From Pseudoalteromonas arabiensis (GTDB lineage: Bacteria > Pseudomonadota > Gammaproteobacteria > Enterobacterales > Alteromonadaceae): 64,000 bases of DNA. The notes beneath the pieces were generated by a model. It made no database searches and was not told where the DNA came from. It saw nothing but the letters and a program-made list of their open reading frames with translations. The stretch's first letter is position 1. The number at the start of each line of letters is the position of its first letter. This document shows, piece by piece, positions 17,265 to 25,998 of the stretch. The position numbers were made by a program, and so were the translations under genes. Location: assembly GCF_001550155.1 (NCBI RefSeq), contig NZ_LRUF01000011.1, positions 1-64,000 on the forward strand. The letters run 5' to 3'.

Positions 17265-18495
17265 ATCTGCTATCGCTGTTATGGAAGGCACCAAAGCCGC
17301 ACTGATGGCAATAAAAGCCAACGCGATGCGCAGTGCTCTTACCTGCTTGGGCATTATTATTGGCGTTGCTGCGGTTGTGACCGTAGTGGCAGTAATGCAA
17401 GGTTTTACCAAGCAAATTAATGATCAGCTTGCCGACATGTCTCCCGATGTCACCAATATAAAACCTTACACTAGTATGGAAAAAGAAATGGTAGGTCAAC
17501 AAGCAAAACTAACCTACGATGACTTCTTAACACTTAAAGCACGTATAAAAGAGGCCGAAACATTTACCGCATTGATGTTTACTTGGCGATTTTCAGGTGC
17601 AGCAGAGTATGGTAATAAAAGTCATGCATCCCGCGTGATGGGCACCGAGCAAGACTACCAAAAAGCTTACCGTACCTACCCAGAACTCGGGCGATTTATT
17701 CGCGCAGAAGATGATGAAAAACGCCGTCGAGTGGCGTTTATTGGTCCGTCAATTATCGAAAAGCTCAATTTGCCTGAAAACCCTGTAGGTGAATACATTA
17801 AACTAGGTGGCGAGTGGTTTCGCATTATTGGAGTGGCAGAAAAGCAAGGTAGCTTATTAGGTTTTGATCAAGACGACTACATTAATATTCCAATAAGCAC
17901 TATGAGTGCATTAGAAGGCGGCAGTGTTGATACCAATGTACAAATGATGTTTCGTTTAAAAGACGATGCTAACGAAGCGCAAGTACTGGGTAAAATTCGC
18001 CGCATCTTACGTCAATTACATAAACTGAAAGACGGTGAAGATGACGACTTTGAATTTGAAACCGCCGAAAAAGCCCGTGCTAATATCGATAAGTTTACTG
18101 GTAGTGCTACCGCAATTACCGCAGGTATCGTAGGTATAAGCCTCGTAGTTGGTGGTATTGGCGTAATGAATATCATGCTGGTTTCGGTAACAGAACGTAC
18201 TCGTGTGATCGGCACCTTAAAGGCATTAGGGGCGACTCCTGGCTTTATTATGCTGCAATTTTTAGTAGAAGCTGTGGTGCTTTCATTGTTTGGTGGCTTA
18301 ATTGGTTTAGCGATAGGGTATGGTGCTGCGGCACTGATTTCGTTATCAGTGCCGAGCATGCCAGATGCCTACATACCGAGTTGGGCAGTTATACTGTCAT
18401 TTGGCTTTACTTCATTGATTGGTATTGTGTTTGGCTTAGCGCCCGCTATTAAAGCGGCACGCTTAAACCCAATTGATGCTTTACGATACGAATAA
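17257..18495 (+). CDS. ABC transporter permease, MacB/FtsX type
   Basis: A 412-residue permease. The ATG at 17257 is chosen because AAGGAG precedes it by nine bases and the protein then starts MFKSAIAVMEGTKAALMAIKANAM; an in-frame stretch inside the ATPase gene is not used. One membrane helix near residue 25-45 (LTCLGIIIGVAAVVTVVAV), a large periplasmic MacB-core domain (about 50-280), then three helices in the FtsX domain with ATPGFIMLQFLVEAV and the C-terminal PAIKAARLNPIDALRYE. Mechanotransmission-type exporter pairing with the adaptor upstream. Confidence 0.95.
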   Translation: MFKSAIAVMEGTKAALMAIKANAMRSALTCLGIIIGVAAVVTVVAVMQGFTKQINDQLADMSPDVTNIKPYTSMEKEMVGQQAKLTYDDFLTLKARIKEAETFTALMFTWRFSGAAEYGNKSHASRVMGTEQDYQKAYRTYPELGRFIRAEDDEKRRRVAFIGPSIIEKLNLPENPVGEYIKLGGEWFRIIGVAEKQGSLLGFDQDDYINIPISTMSALEGGSVDTNVQMMFRLKDDANEAQVLGKIRRILRQLHKLKDGEDDDFEFETAEKARANIDKFTGSATAITAGIVGISLVVGGIGVMNIMLVSVTERTRVIGTLKALGATPGFIMLQFLVEAVVLSLFGGLIGLAIGYGAAALISLSVPSMPDAYIPSWAVILSFGFTSLIGIVFGLAPAIKAARLNPIDALRYE

Positions 18496-18822
18496 TTAAT
18501 CGGCTTTATAGGGTACCTGAGCACAGCTTACTTCCACTGTTTTTGGGTACCAAATAGGCCCACCTATTTCATTAACCGCCTCGCCTGCTACAACATTAAG
18601 GAATGACTTGTAAGTATGTACACTTTGCCACTCGGAATTAGGACAGTATATTGATAAATCCACAGGCTTGGAGCCTTCGTACAACGCAGCAGCAAAGTTA
18701 TGATGCCAACGTTCTGTAACTGCTCCCTTATTTGCTGAGGTAGGGCTGCCATTATCAAAATAAATATGTGTACAACCACTTAAAGCAGCAGCAAGAATTA
18801 CAGTTAAGCATACATGTTTCAT
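18496..18822 (-). CDS. Bor-like lipoprotein (first of tandem pair, downstream)
   Basis: A 108-residue predicted lipoprotein: signal MKHVCLTVILAAALSGC with lipobox LSGC (Cys17). After a variable start, HHNFAAALYEGSKPVDLSIYC and PKTVEVSC are arranged like the Bor/Iss family, which has a short beta fold with conserved Cys. Overlaps the upstream paralogue by four bases (ATGA). Phage Bor is a serum-resistance lipoprotein; in a free-living marine organism the role is unknown. More diverged from Bor than its neighbour. Confidence 0.7.
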   Translation of the reverse strand: MKHVCLTVILAAALSGCTHIYFDNGSPTSANKGAVTERWHHNFAAALYEGSKPVDLSIYCPNSEWQSVHTYKSFLNVVAGEAVNEIGGPIWYPKTVEVSCAQVPYKAD

Positions 18823-19127
18823 AATTGCTCCTGCCCATATTGTTCACACCATACTTTCACAGTGTGAGGCGCATAAATACCCAGTGTAACCAACCCCAAA
18901 GCTCCATCTGTAAATGTTTGCAGGGATTGCATTTGCATTACTTTTTTATCTTGGCAGACCGCTTTAACATCAACACGCTGTTCACCCACCAATCCCCACA
19001 AGTAGAAAGGTCTACTGTCTTGATAGTCAGCATTCCGTGTTAATTTGTCTGCCTTATTAGGCACGATAGTCACCGATGAACATGCTACTAACGATAGCGT
19101 AAGTAACACGCACACTAACTGCTTCAT
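18819..19127 (-). CDS. Bor family lipoprotein
   Basis: A 102-residue lipoprotein with signal MKQLVCVLLTLSLVAC (Cys16) and C-terminal TDGALGLVTLGIYAPHTVKVWCEQ, which matches the Bor signature (LGFITLGIYTPLEARVYC from memory). The ATG at 19127 follows AAGGA; the longer in-frame reading upstream lacks a signal sequence at its start and is rejected. First of two overlapping Bor-like genes. Confidence 0.8.
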   Translation of the reverse strand: MKQLVCVLLTLSLVACSSVTIVPNKADKLTRNADYQDSRPFYLWGLVGEQRVDVKAVCQDKKVMQMQSLQTFTDGALGLVTLGIYAPHTVKVWCEQYGQEQL

Positions 19128-19296
19128 GTGTTTTCCTTCAGATATATTTTGAAGCTGCAGTGTACAACATGAAGTTTCTATAAAGGGTAAGAAAATATAT
19201 AAAATTGTAAAAAAGCTACAGTTTCTCACAGGCTCAGTTTGAACTAAACTGGAAAGAGTAAAGACTAATCAGGAAGGTTTGTAAGTAAAGGTAATT

Positions 19297-20139
19297 ATGA
19301 CGTCGTATCTACATTTATTATTCTTAAGTTTATTGTCTTGGCAAAGTATTGCAAATACTCCAAGCTCAGATGAGCAACAAGGCATTACCAAAACCGCAGC
19401 CAACCTAGCAAACTGTCAACAACAATTAGCACAAAGCCGCATGCAAACTTATGCAGCGCATTACATTTTACCCTATCAATTCACATTGTTGAGCTGGAAC
19501 ATCTACAAAGCACAAATAGATGGCTTACTCACAGATTTGCAAAAGCTAAATGCCGATGCTGATATTGTGTTACTGCAAGAAGCTATCAAAGAGCCTGCGC
19601 TTACAAAGCTCAAACCTTACTGGCGTTTTGCTAAAGGGTATAAAAGTGGCAGTGTGCAATCTGGTGTTATGACACTCAGCCGCTGGCCCGCCGCGGTGCA
19701 TTGCACACTCACCCACACAGAGCCTTGGTTACGTAGCCCAAAAGCGACCAACATTGTTGAATATGCACTGCCTAATCAACAGTTATTACTAAGTATTAAT
19801 CTACATGGCATTAACTTCACAATAGGTGTGAGTGACTTTAAACAACAGCTCGAAGATGCAGCGAGCATCATGCGAATGCATCAAGGACCGATCATATTTG
19901 CTGGTGACCTTAATACTTGGAGCGACCGAAGACAGGCTCTTTTGAAACAAACACTTAACAAGTTAGGGTTACATGAAGCTATTTATTTAGATGATAAACG
20001 TACAAAAGCATTTGGATTAGCACTTGACCAAGTATGGGTACGTGGTGTCAAAATAGAAACAACGGTCGTGCCAGAACTGGATAGTTCAGATCATAACCCA
20101 ATAATTGCAACCCTAACCATAGAGCAAAAAGTACAGTGA
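19297..20139 (+). CDS. Exported endonuclease/exonuclease/phosphatase family protein
   Basis: A 280-residue DNase I-fold enzyme with an N-terminal signal (cleavage near residue 20). All family motifs are present: SWNIYK (Asn68), LLQEA (Glu95), NLHG (His170), GDLNTWS (Asp204, Asn206), LDQVWVRG (Asp244) and SSDHNP (Asp265, His266), the metal and catalytic residues. Resembles E. coli YafD. It cleaves phosphodiester or phosphomonoester bonds, but the substrate cannot be told. Overlaps the DUF5329 gene by four bases, so the two are coupled. Confidence 0.9.
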   Translation: MTSYLHLLFLSLLSWQSIANTPSSDEQQGITKTAANLANCQQQLAQSRMQTYAAHYILPYQFTLLSWNIYKAQIDGLLTDLQKLNADADIVLLQEAIKEPALTKLKPYWRFAKGYKSGSVQSGVMTLSRWPAAVHCTLTHTEPWLRSPKATNIVEYALPNQQLLLSINLHGINFTIGVSDFKQQLEDAASIMRMHQGPIIFAGDLNTWSDRRQALLKQTLNKLGLHEAIYLDDKRTKAFGLALDQVWVRGVKIETTVVPELDSSDHNPIIATLTIEQKVQ

Positions 20140-20510
20140 AAATAACAATGAATGGATATTGGTTAATCGCATTAATGTTATTGAGCATTAGCCAATTCAG
20201 TTATGCAGCCACCCCAGAGCAAGAGATAAATCACCTCATTGACTTTGTCGCTAACAGCGATGCCGTATTTATTCGCAATGGCACAGAGCATTCAAGCCAA
20301 GATGCTGCTGAGCACCTTGCCATGAAATATCGTAAAGCGACCCGTTATGCGAAAACTGCCGAAAAATTTATAGAAAACCTAGCAAGTAAAAGCTCATGGA
20401 GTGGCAAGCCTTACAAGGTAAGATTTAGCGACGGTACTTTAATTAATGCAAAAGACTGGTTAAGTAATGAGTTGGCAGATTATCGCCGTAACCAGCATAG
20501 ACAACAATAA
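20136..20510 (+). CDS. DUF5329 family exported protein
   Basis: A 124-residue periplasmic protein with signal peptide ending near SYA-AT. The body ([20 protein letters not shown], then [20 protein letters not shown] and a WL near the end) matches DUF5329, a small family of unknown function. The GTG at 20136 gives a four-base overlap with the preceding stop; the ATG at 20148 would remove four residues and also works. Between the EEP enzyme and the nitroreductase in one operon. Confidence 0.85.
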   Translation: MKITMNGYWLIALMLLSISQFSYAATPEQEINHLIDFVANSDAVFIRNGTEHSSQDAAEHLAMKYRKATRYAKTAEKFIENLASKSSWSGKPYKVRFSDGTLINAKDWLSNELADYRRNQHRQQ

Positions 20511-20547
20511 CACGATTTTATCATCAACACACAAGAAGCGAAAAGCC

Positions 20548-21225
20548 ATGCAAGAACACAAAAATCAGCCACTCAATGATTTTATTGAGTACCCTCATGA
20601 CGAGATGCTAAAACGCGCCGAAGAGTTTTTAGCCGTGAGTCAACGTCGCCATAGTATTCGCAGTTTTAGCGACCGACCTGTGCCAAAAGAAATAATCGAA
20701 ACCTGTATTAAAGCGGCTGGCACTGCACCAAGTGGTGCCAATCATCAACCTTGGCACTTTGTGGCAATACACAGCAGCGATGTGAAGAAACAAATTCGTG
20801 AAGCAGCTGAAAAACTAGAGCGCTCATTTTATGAAGGTCGCGCAGGTGAAGAATGGTTAGATGCATTAAAACCACTTGGCACAGATGCCAGTAAGCCCTA
20901 CCTTGAGCATGCACCTTGGCTAATTGCCGTGTTTAGCCAAAAGAAAGGGGGTATTTCTGCCGATGACAAAAATACCAATTACTATGTTCATGAGTCTGTA
21001 GGCTTGGCAACTGGCTTTTTAATTCAAGCACTTCACAGAGCGGGCCTTGCAACTCTTACGCATACACCAAAACCAATGAGCTTCTTAACCGAAATTTGTG
21101 GCCGCGATAAAGATAATGAGCGCCCTTACATGCTGCTAATTGCAGGCTACCCAGGCACAGATGCAACCATCCCTGAACATGCCTTAGTGAAAAAGTCGCT
21201 GGACGAAATAGCGACCTTTATTTAG
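20548..21225 (+). CDS. Nitroreductase-fold flavoprotein, iodotyrosine deiodinase-like
   Basis: A 225-residue FMN enzyme. FMN-binding RRHSIRSF (33-40) and [13 protein letters not shown] (57-69) are intact. Residues 82-119 align without gaps to the lid of human iodotyrosine deiodinase, and the three residues that clamp the zwitterion of halotyrosine (Glu157, Tyr161, Lys182 in human) are conserved as Glu91, Tyr95 and Lys116. TLTHTPKPM and [15 protein letters not shown] continue the match. Likely reaction: reductive dehalogenation of iodo- or bromotyrosine. The ATG at 20548 follows AAGAAG. Its 3' end overlaps the convergent adaptor gene by eight bases. Confidence 0.9.
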   Translation: MQEHKNQPLNDFIEYPHDEMLKRAEEFLAVSQRRHSIRSFSDRPVPKEIIETCIKAAGTAPSGANHQPWHFVAIHSSDVKKQIREAAEKLERSFYEGRAGEEWLDALKPLGTDASKPYLEHAPWLIAVFSQKKGGISADDKNTNYYVHESVGLATGFLIQALHRAGLATLTHTPKPMSFLTEICGRDKDNERPYMLLIAGYPGTDATIPEHALVKKSLDEIATFI

Positions 21226-22279
21226 CTTTAAAATCAACAGCCAGCACATCACCTGGGTTTAAACCTGAAACGATGTGCTGCTGTCCATCGACCATTTCGC
21301 CAAGGCGAACGTAGCGACGCACGATTTGATTATTTTCAAGTAAATAGACCATACTCAATTGGCCATATTGATGCACCCAGCTTAAGTCAATCAACACCCC
21401 TTTTTCAGGGGCGAGCGGTAATTGTAATTGTGCGTAAAGCCCAGGCATTAACCCAGTTTGCGCATCTGTTTCTAAACGGATTTCCATACTACGCGCAGCA
21501 CTATCAGCAACGGGCACAATTTCTGTCACTGTGGCAGGCATCGATATTGATAAAGCAGGTAATTTAACCGTTAGGGTTTGGCCAACATTCAACTTAATTG
21601 CTTGCTGCTCTCTGACATTAAACGCTAATTGCAATTGCTGTGGGTTATACAGTGCGAGTAATGGCGTGCCAGGGGTTGCGGTGTCGCCAGGTTCTGCAAA
21701 ACGCTCCACCACAACACCTGAAATCGGCGCTTTAATTTGCGTAAAACTCAATGCAACTTGTGCTTGTGTTTGCTGCTGCTTAGCAATGGCTAGATTTGCG
21801 CTTAAATTATCAAACCTTGCTTTCGCATCATCATAATCACTGACTGACACTAAACCTTGTTTGAAAAGGTCATTAACTCGCTTGAGCTGCTTTTCAGCTT
21901 GAGTAAGCGAGGCATTAATAGCATTAATTTGTGCATCACTTTGAGCAAGCCCTGCTTGAAAGTCATCTTGCTGCAAGGTAATTAGCACATCACCTTGTTT
22001 TACTGTATCGCCAGCGCGGACATTTAAACGCTCAACTTGTGCCATAACCCGTGATGAAATTTGCGTATTTTGTTTTGCAATCACAGTGCCCGGTACAACT
22101 TCATCACGCGCAATATCAGCCAGTCTCACTGTCACTAACTGACCCTTGTAATCATTTGCCGATGGGTTTTTCATGCCTGCAGCTTGCTTATCAGAAAAAC
22201 TGCCCGCCATGTAAAGTACCGCCACAATGATCACTGATAACGCGATGATTGAACCAATAAGTTTTGATTTACCTTGCAT
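21218..22279 (-). CDS. RND efflux periplasmic adaptor subunit
   Basis: A 353-residue membrane-fusion protein. One N-terminal membrane segment (about 6-25), lipoyl halves ([19 protein letters not shown] and [19 protein letters not shown]), a short helical hairpin and a beta-barrel. The ATG at 22279 follows GAGGA by eight bases and overlaps the end of the permease gene by 11 bases, so the two are coupled. Partner of the RND permease upstream; no outer-membrane factor gene is present in the window. Confidence 0.92.
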   Translation of the reverse strand: MQGKSKLIGSIIALSVIIVAVLYMAGSFSDKQAAGMKNPSANDYKGQLVTVRLADIARDEVVPGTVIAKQNTQISSRVMAQVERLNVRAGDTVKQGDVLITLQQDDFQAGLAQSDAQINAINASLTQAEKQLKRVNDLFKQGLVSVSDYDDAKARFDNLSANLAIAKQQQTQAQVALSFTQIKAPISGVVVERFAEPGDTATPGTPLLALYNPQQLQLAFNVREQQAIKLNVGQTLTVKLPALSISMPATVTEIVPVADSAARSMEIRLETDAQTGLMPGLYAQLQLPLAPEKGVLIDLSWVHQYGQLSMVYLLENNQIVRRYVRLGEMVDGQQHIVSGLNPGDVLAVDFKAK

Positions 22280-25200
22280 GAGCTTGTTCCTCTTTGGCTG
22301 CATCCTTTGCAAACACTAAATAATAAACCAGCGGCACAACAAATAATGAGAACAATGTTGATGCCACAATCCCAAAAATAATCGCAATCGCTAGACCGCT
22401 AAATACTGGGTCTAGGGTGATCACCAAGTTACCTAATAAGGTGGTTCCGGCTGTCAGCAACACGGGGCGCATTCGCACCGTGCCTGCGGCGATTAAAGCC
22501 TGTTTAATTGCCATACCTTGGCTGCGAGCTTGATTAATAAACTCAACTAAAATAAGTGAGTTACGAACCACAATACCGGCAAGTGCAATCATGCCAATCA
22601 TGGCTGTTGCGGTGAATAACACCGGCTCTGGAGCACCAGCAATGGTGCGCTCTCCAAATTGATTTAATAACCAAAAGCCCGGCATGATCCCTATTACGGT
22701 TAATGGAATAGCCGACATGATGATCAGTGACAAACTCGCAGAGTGTGTTTGAATGCGTAAGATGATGAAAATTGCAGTGAGCGCAAACGCAAAGGCAATG
22801 CCCATATCTCTAAATACATCAATGGTAATTCGCCATTCACCTTCACCACTAAAGGTTACGTCAGTGCCAGCAGGTAATTGCCAAGCCTGGCTACCACCAT
22901 TATTGAAAAAGTGCCTACTTTGCCAATCAGTTTGGCTAAATTCGTCTGCGCTGATACCTAAGTCGGCATTGACGTCAGCAATAATTTCAGCGGGTGTACG
23001 ACCGTTTAGCTCAGCCATTACATACACCACATTACGCTGATCTTTACGCATAATTGGTTTAGCAACATCTTGATGCTGAAACTCACCCAATTCAGATAAC
23101 GCCACCAGCGGACGCGGTGCACTTTGCAGCCCAAATTCGTCACTGGTTTTTGCAAGCTCTCTGTCACCGCGAACCTGCAATGCCAGCAATTGAGCAAATT
23201 GATTTCGGTCTTGATACGGCAGTTGCAGCTTAATATCAACAGGGTCTGTTTCACCGCTCACATATAACACCCCAACATTTTGCCCATGCGAGGCAATGGC
23301 TAAAGTCTGGGCAATATCTTGCGTAGACACCGCCGACAATGACGCTTTACTTTTATCAGTCACAAAACGCTGTAAGGGCGCATTAGCAGCAATACTGGTA
23401 TCAACCTCTACCACATGCGGCTCTTGCTTTAACCTTGCTGCAACAGCAAGAGCTGCTTGATAGTGAATCTCTGTATCAACAAATGGCTCACTGTAAACTT
23501 CGGCCACTAAGGTACTTAAAACAGGCGGGCCTGGTGGTACTTCAACCACTTTAATAACAATGCCATCAGTTGCCAATGGCGCTAATGCGGCACGCAAGCG
23601 CATGACCACAGCATGAGATTGATGGCCGCGCTCAGTTTTATCAAGCAGAAGTACTCTAAGCTCAGCAAGGTTCGCTGCTTCACGTCGATAATAACCACGC
23701 ACCATACCATTAAAGTCCATGCTCGATGGCTGACCAACGTAGGCTGCCGCCTCGCTTACTTCATTTAATTGCCAAGTGATGGTTTGTACTTGTCGAGTGA
23801 AAGCCGCGGTTTGCTCAAGGCTCGTGCCTTCTGGCATATCGATTAAAACTTGTAACTCATTTTTATTATCAAACGGTAATAGCTTTAAAGGCACAACACG
23901 CATGACGGGTAACATGGCACTGGCGACAAACAAGGCTAATGTAGTCCATAAAACGAGTTTGGCACGGCCTTTAGACTCAAGTAATGGCGATAATATACGC
24001 TCATATAAACCATGCTGATTGGCATCGAGTTGTACGCTGTCATCGACTGGCGCTTTAAGTAGTTTCATGGCCAACCAAGGCGTAACAAAAAATGCCACTA
24101 TGGTTGAAACCATTACACTTACCGGCACATTGAATGCCATCGGTGCCATATACGGCCCCATCATGCCGGTGATAAACGCAAGTGGGATAAACGCTACCAT
24201 AATGGTCAATGTAGACATAAACAGCGCTACACGTATTTCACTCATGGCATCAACTATGCGCTGTTTTTTATCGCCTTTGTGGGTTAAAAAGCGACTTATG
24301 TTGTCTATTCCTGTGATCGGATCATCAACCAATAAACCTAAAGAAAGTATTAGTGCAAACAGTGTGACTCGGTTAATTGTATAGCCAAAGGCAAAATCAA
24401 GTGTCAGGGTGATGCCGTAGCAAATAGGTACTGCTAAACCAACCACAATTGCTGGTCGCCAGCCTAAAAATACACCAACAAAAATAACCACGGTAAATAC
24501 CGCAAACACTAAGCTCGAGGTAAGGTTATTTACTTTTTCGTTCGCTGTTTGGCCATAGTCACGCAGTACGGTGTAGCCCACTTCATCTGGTAGTAGATTA
24601 GCCGATAAACTGCCCATCATACTGTGCACTTCATTCGCTACAGCGACCGCATTGGTGCCTGCTTGTTTAGCGACACTAATGGTCACTAAAGGAAGTTGTT
24701 GCTGATTATCTGATTGAGCCAGCCATTGATAGCTTTGTGCTTCGCGTGGGCCATCACTCACCTGGGCCACATCACTTAGGTAAACACTCTTACCGTTTAC
24801 CACGTTGACAACAAGGCGTTCAATCGCAGATTGTGAACGTAAAACATCACCCACTTGTAAGGCAATTTGCTGCCTCCCCTCAACAACACTGCCCACATTC
24901 ACTAATTGGTTAGATACGCTAAGTGCATAATACACATCGGTTAGGGTTGTTTGGTGTGCAGCGAGCGCGCTCGCATCAAGGTTAATCGTTAATTGTCGAG
25001 TTCTACCAGCAATCACTTTCACTTCGCTGGTGTTTTCGATGCGCTGTAGGCTATTGGCGATTTCGTTGGCAAAGCGGGTTAGTTGGTAATCATCGTAAAG
25101 TTTTGGATCTTTACTAAATAAGCCCAGCATCACAATGGGCACATCGTTCACTTCAACCGGACGAATTTGCCATGAGCTGATCACTGACGCCATGGTGTGT

Positions 25201-25556
25201 TGATAGCTATAGAGTTTAGCGTAAGTGTCGAGAATCGCTTGCTCACGATCGTGACCGACTTCAAAGCGAAGAGTAACAACAGCAGCATTACTCTGTGTGG
25301 TCGAATAAATATGCTCAACGCCCGTTAACTGCGCCAATAACTTCTCCAATGGCTCAGTTACCAGCCTTGCTACTTCTGGCGCTTCAACGTTTGGCGCTGC
25401 CACATATATATCAAGCATAGGAACCACAATTTGCGGTTCTTCTTCACGAGGGGTTTGCTTTAATGCCATTAAACCGAGCAGCACCGACATAATAAAAATA
25501 ATGACAGGGAGGCGACCGCTCAAGCTGTTTTTTACTGCATTATCGATAGCATTCAT
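22269..25556 (-). CDS. RND efflux transporter permease subunit (AcrB superfamily)
   Basis: A 1095-residue inner-membrane pump with two repeats of one plus five helices and two large periplasmic loops. The start KNSLSGRLPVIIFIMSVLLG is TM1; TM4 carries LGLLVDDPITGIDNISRF, whose Asp pair is the proton relay. The C-terminal half has LAGIVVRNSLILVEFINQA and ends in a short cytoplasmic tail. The VDDPITGIDN form differs from classical AcrB (VDDAIVVVEN), placing it in a less studied subgroup. Three bases after an ArsR-type regulator, so control by that regulator is likely. Substrate unknown. Confidence 0.94.
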   Translation of the reverse strand: MNAIDNAVKNSLSGRLPVIIFIMSVLLGLMALKQTPREEEPQIVVPMLDIYVAAPNVEAPEVARLVTEPLEKLLAQLTGVEHIYSTTQSNAAVVTLRFEVGHDREQAILDTYAKLYSYQHTMASVISSWQIRPVEVNDVPIVMLGLFSKDPKLYDDYQLTRFANEIANSLQRIENTSEVKVIAGRTRQLTINLDASALAAHQTTLTDVYYALSVSNQLVNVGSVVEGRQQIALQVGDVLRSQSAIERLVVNVVNGKSVYLSDVAQVSDGPREAQSYQWLAQSDNQQQLPLVTISVAKQAGTNAVAVANEVHSMMGSLSANLLPDEVGYTVLRDYGQTANEKVNNLTSSLVFAVFTVVIFVGVFLGWRPAIVVGLAVPICYGITLTLDFAFGYTINRVTLFALILSLGLLVDDPITGIDNISRFLTHKGDKKQRIVDAMSEIRVALFMSTLTIMVAFIPLAFITGMMGPYMAPMAFNVPVSVMVSTIVAFFVTPWLAMKLLKAPVDDSVQLDANQHGLYERILSPLLESKGRAKLVLWTTLALFVASAMLPVMRVVPLKLLPFDNKNELQVLIDMPEGTSLEQTAAFTRQVQTITWQLNEVSEAAAYVGQPSSMDFNGMVRGYYRREAANLAELRVLLLDKTERGHQSHAVVMRLRAALAPLATDGIVIKVVEVPPGPPVLSTLVAEVYSEPFVDTEIHYQAALAVAARLKQEPHVVEVDTSIAANAPLQRFVTDKSKASLSAVSTQDIAQTLAIASHGQNVGVLYVSGETDPVDIKLQLPYQDRNQFAQLLALQVRGDRELAKTSDEFGLQSAPRPLVALSELGEFQHQDVAKPIMRKDQRNVVYVMAELNGRTPAEIIADVNADLGISADEFSQTDWQSRHFFNNGGSQAWQLPAGTDVTFSGEGEWRITIDVFRDMGIAFAFALTAIFIILRIQTHSASLSLIIMSAIPLTVIGIMPGFWLLNQFGERTIAGAPEPVLFTATAMIGMIALAGIVVRNSLILVEFINQARSQGMAIKQALIAAGTVRMRPVLLTAGTTLLGNLVITLDPVFSGLAIAIIFGIVASTLFSLFVVPLVYYLVFAKDAAKEEQAHAR

Positions 25557-25559
25557 TAC

Positions 25560-25865
25560 CTAACTACCTTTGCAAAATAAACCATATAAGGTTGCAAGAA
25601 TAGCCACTACATTCTTATCTATTACACGGTAATAGATGGTTTGGCTTTCGCGTCGAGTCGCGACGATCTGAGCTTTTCTCAGCGCCGCTAAGTGTTGCGA
25701 TAATGCCGACTGCGCCAACGGCACAGCTTCGTTTAATTCGCTCACGCTCATTTCACCATCTTGTAGGGAACATAAGATCATCAAACGATTTTTATTCGCC
25801 AATATCTTTAGCATTTGCTCTGCTTGTTCAACATTGTCGGCCATAGCCGCAAAATCGATGTTCAT
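25560..25865 (-). CDS. ArsR-family regulator, BigR/SqrR/YgaV-like persulfide sensor type
   Basis: A 101-residue winged-helix repressor (recognition helix SALSQHLAALRKAQIV, wing RRESQTIYYRV). Cys32 (MILCSLQ) and Cys98 (LFCKG) are 66 residues apart, exactly as in BigR, SqrR and YgaV, where they form a tetrasulfide link on sensing persulfide. The family's metal-site motif ELCVCD is absent. ATG at 25865 is used; a GTG two codons upstream is also in frame. First gene of the regulator-RND-adaptor operon and divergent from a DUF2892/rhodanese pair, the usual partners of this regulator. Confidence 0.88.
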   Translation of the reverse strand: MNIDFAAMADNVEQAEQMLKILANKNRLMILCSLQDGEMSVSELNEAVPLAQSALSQHLAALRKAQIVATRRESQTIYYRVIDKNVVAILATLYGLFCKGS

Positions 25866-25913
25866 AATCACACTACTCTATATTCTTAAAATACCGCTAA
25901 AGTATAGATTGAT

Positions 25914-25964
25914 ATATTAGAAAAGTCTAATATTAAAATTTACTAATGTAGAGTTATCTAATAT
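25914..25964. promoter_or_regulatory. Probable operator of the ArsR-type regulator
   Basis: ATATTAGA-AAAG-TCTAATAT (25914-25933) is a perfect palindrome with eight-base arms; a third copy of the half-site TCTAATAT lies at 25957-25964, about three helical turns on. All sit in the 133-base gap between the regulator gene and the divergent DUF2892 remnant, where a repressor of both sides would bind. Confidence 0.6.
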
Positions 25965-25998
25965 ATTAAATACATCACTCTGTTATCGAGGTCTTATT

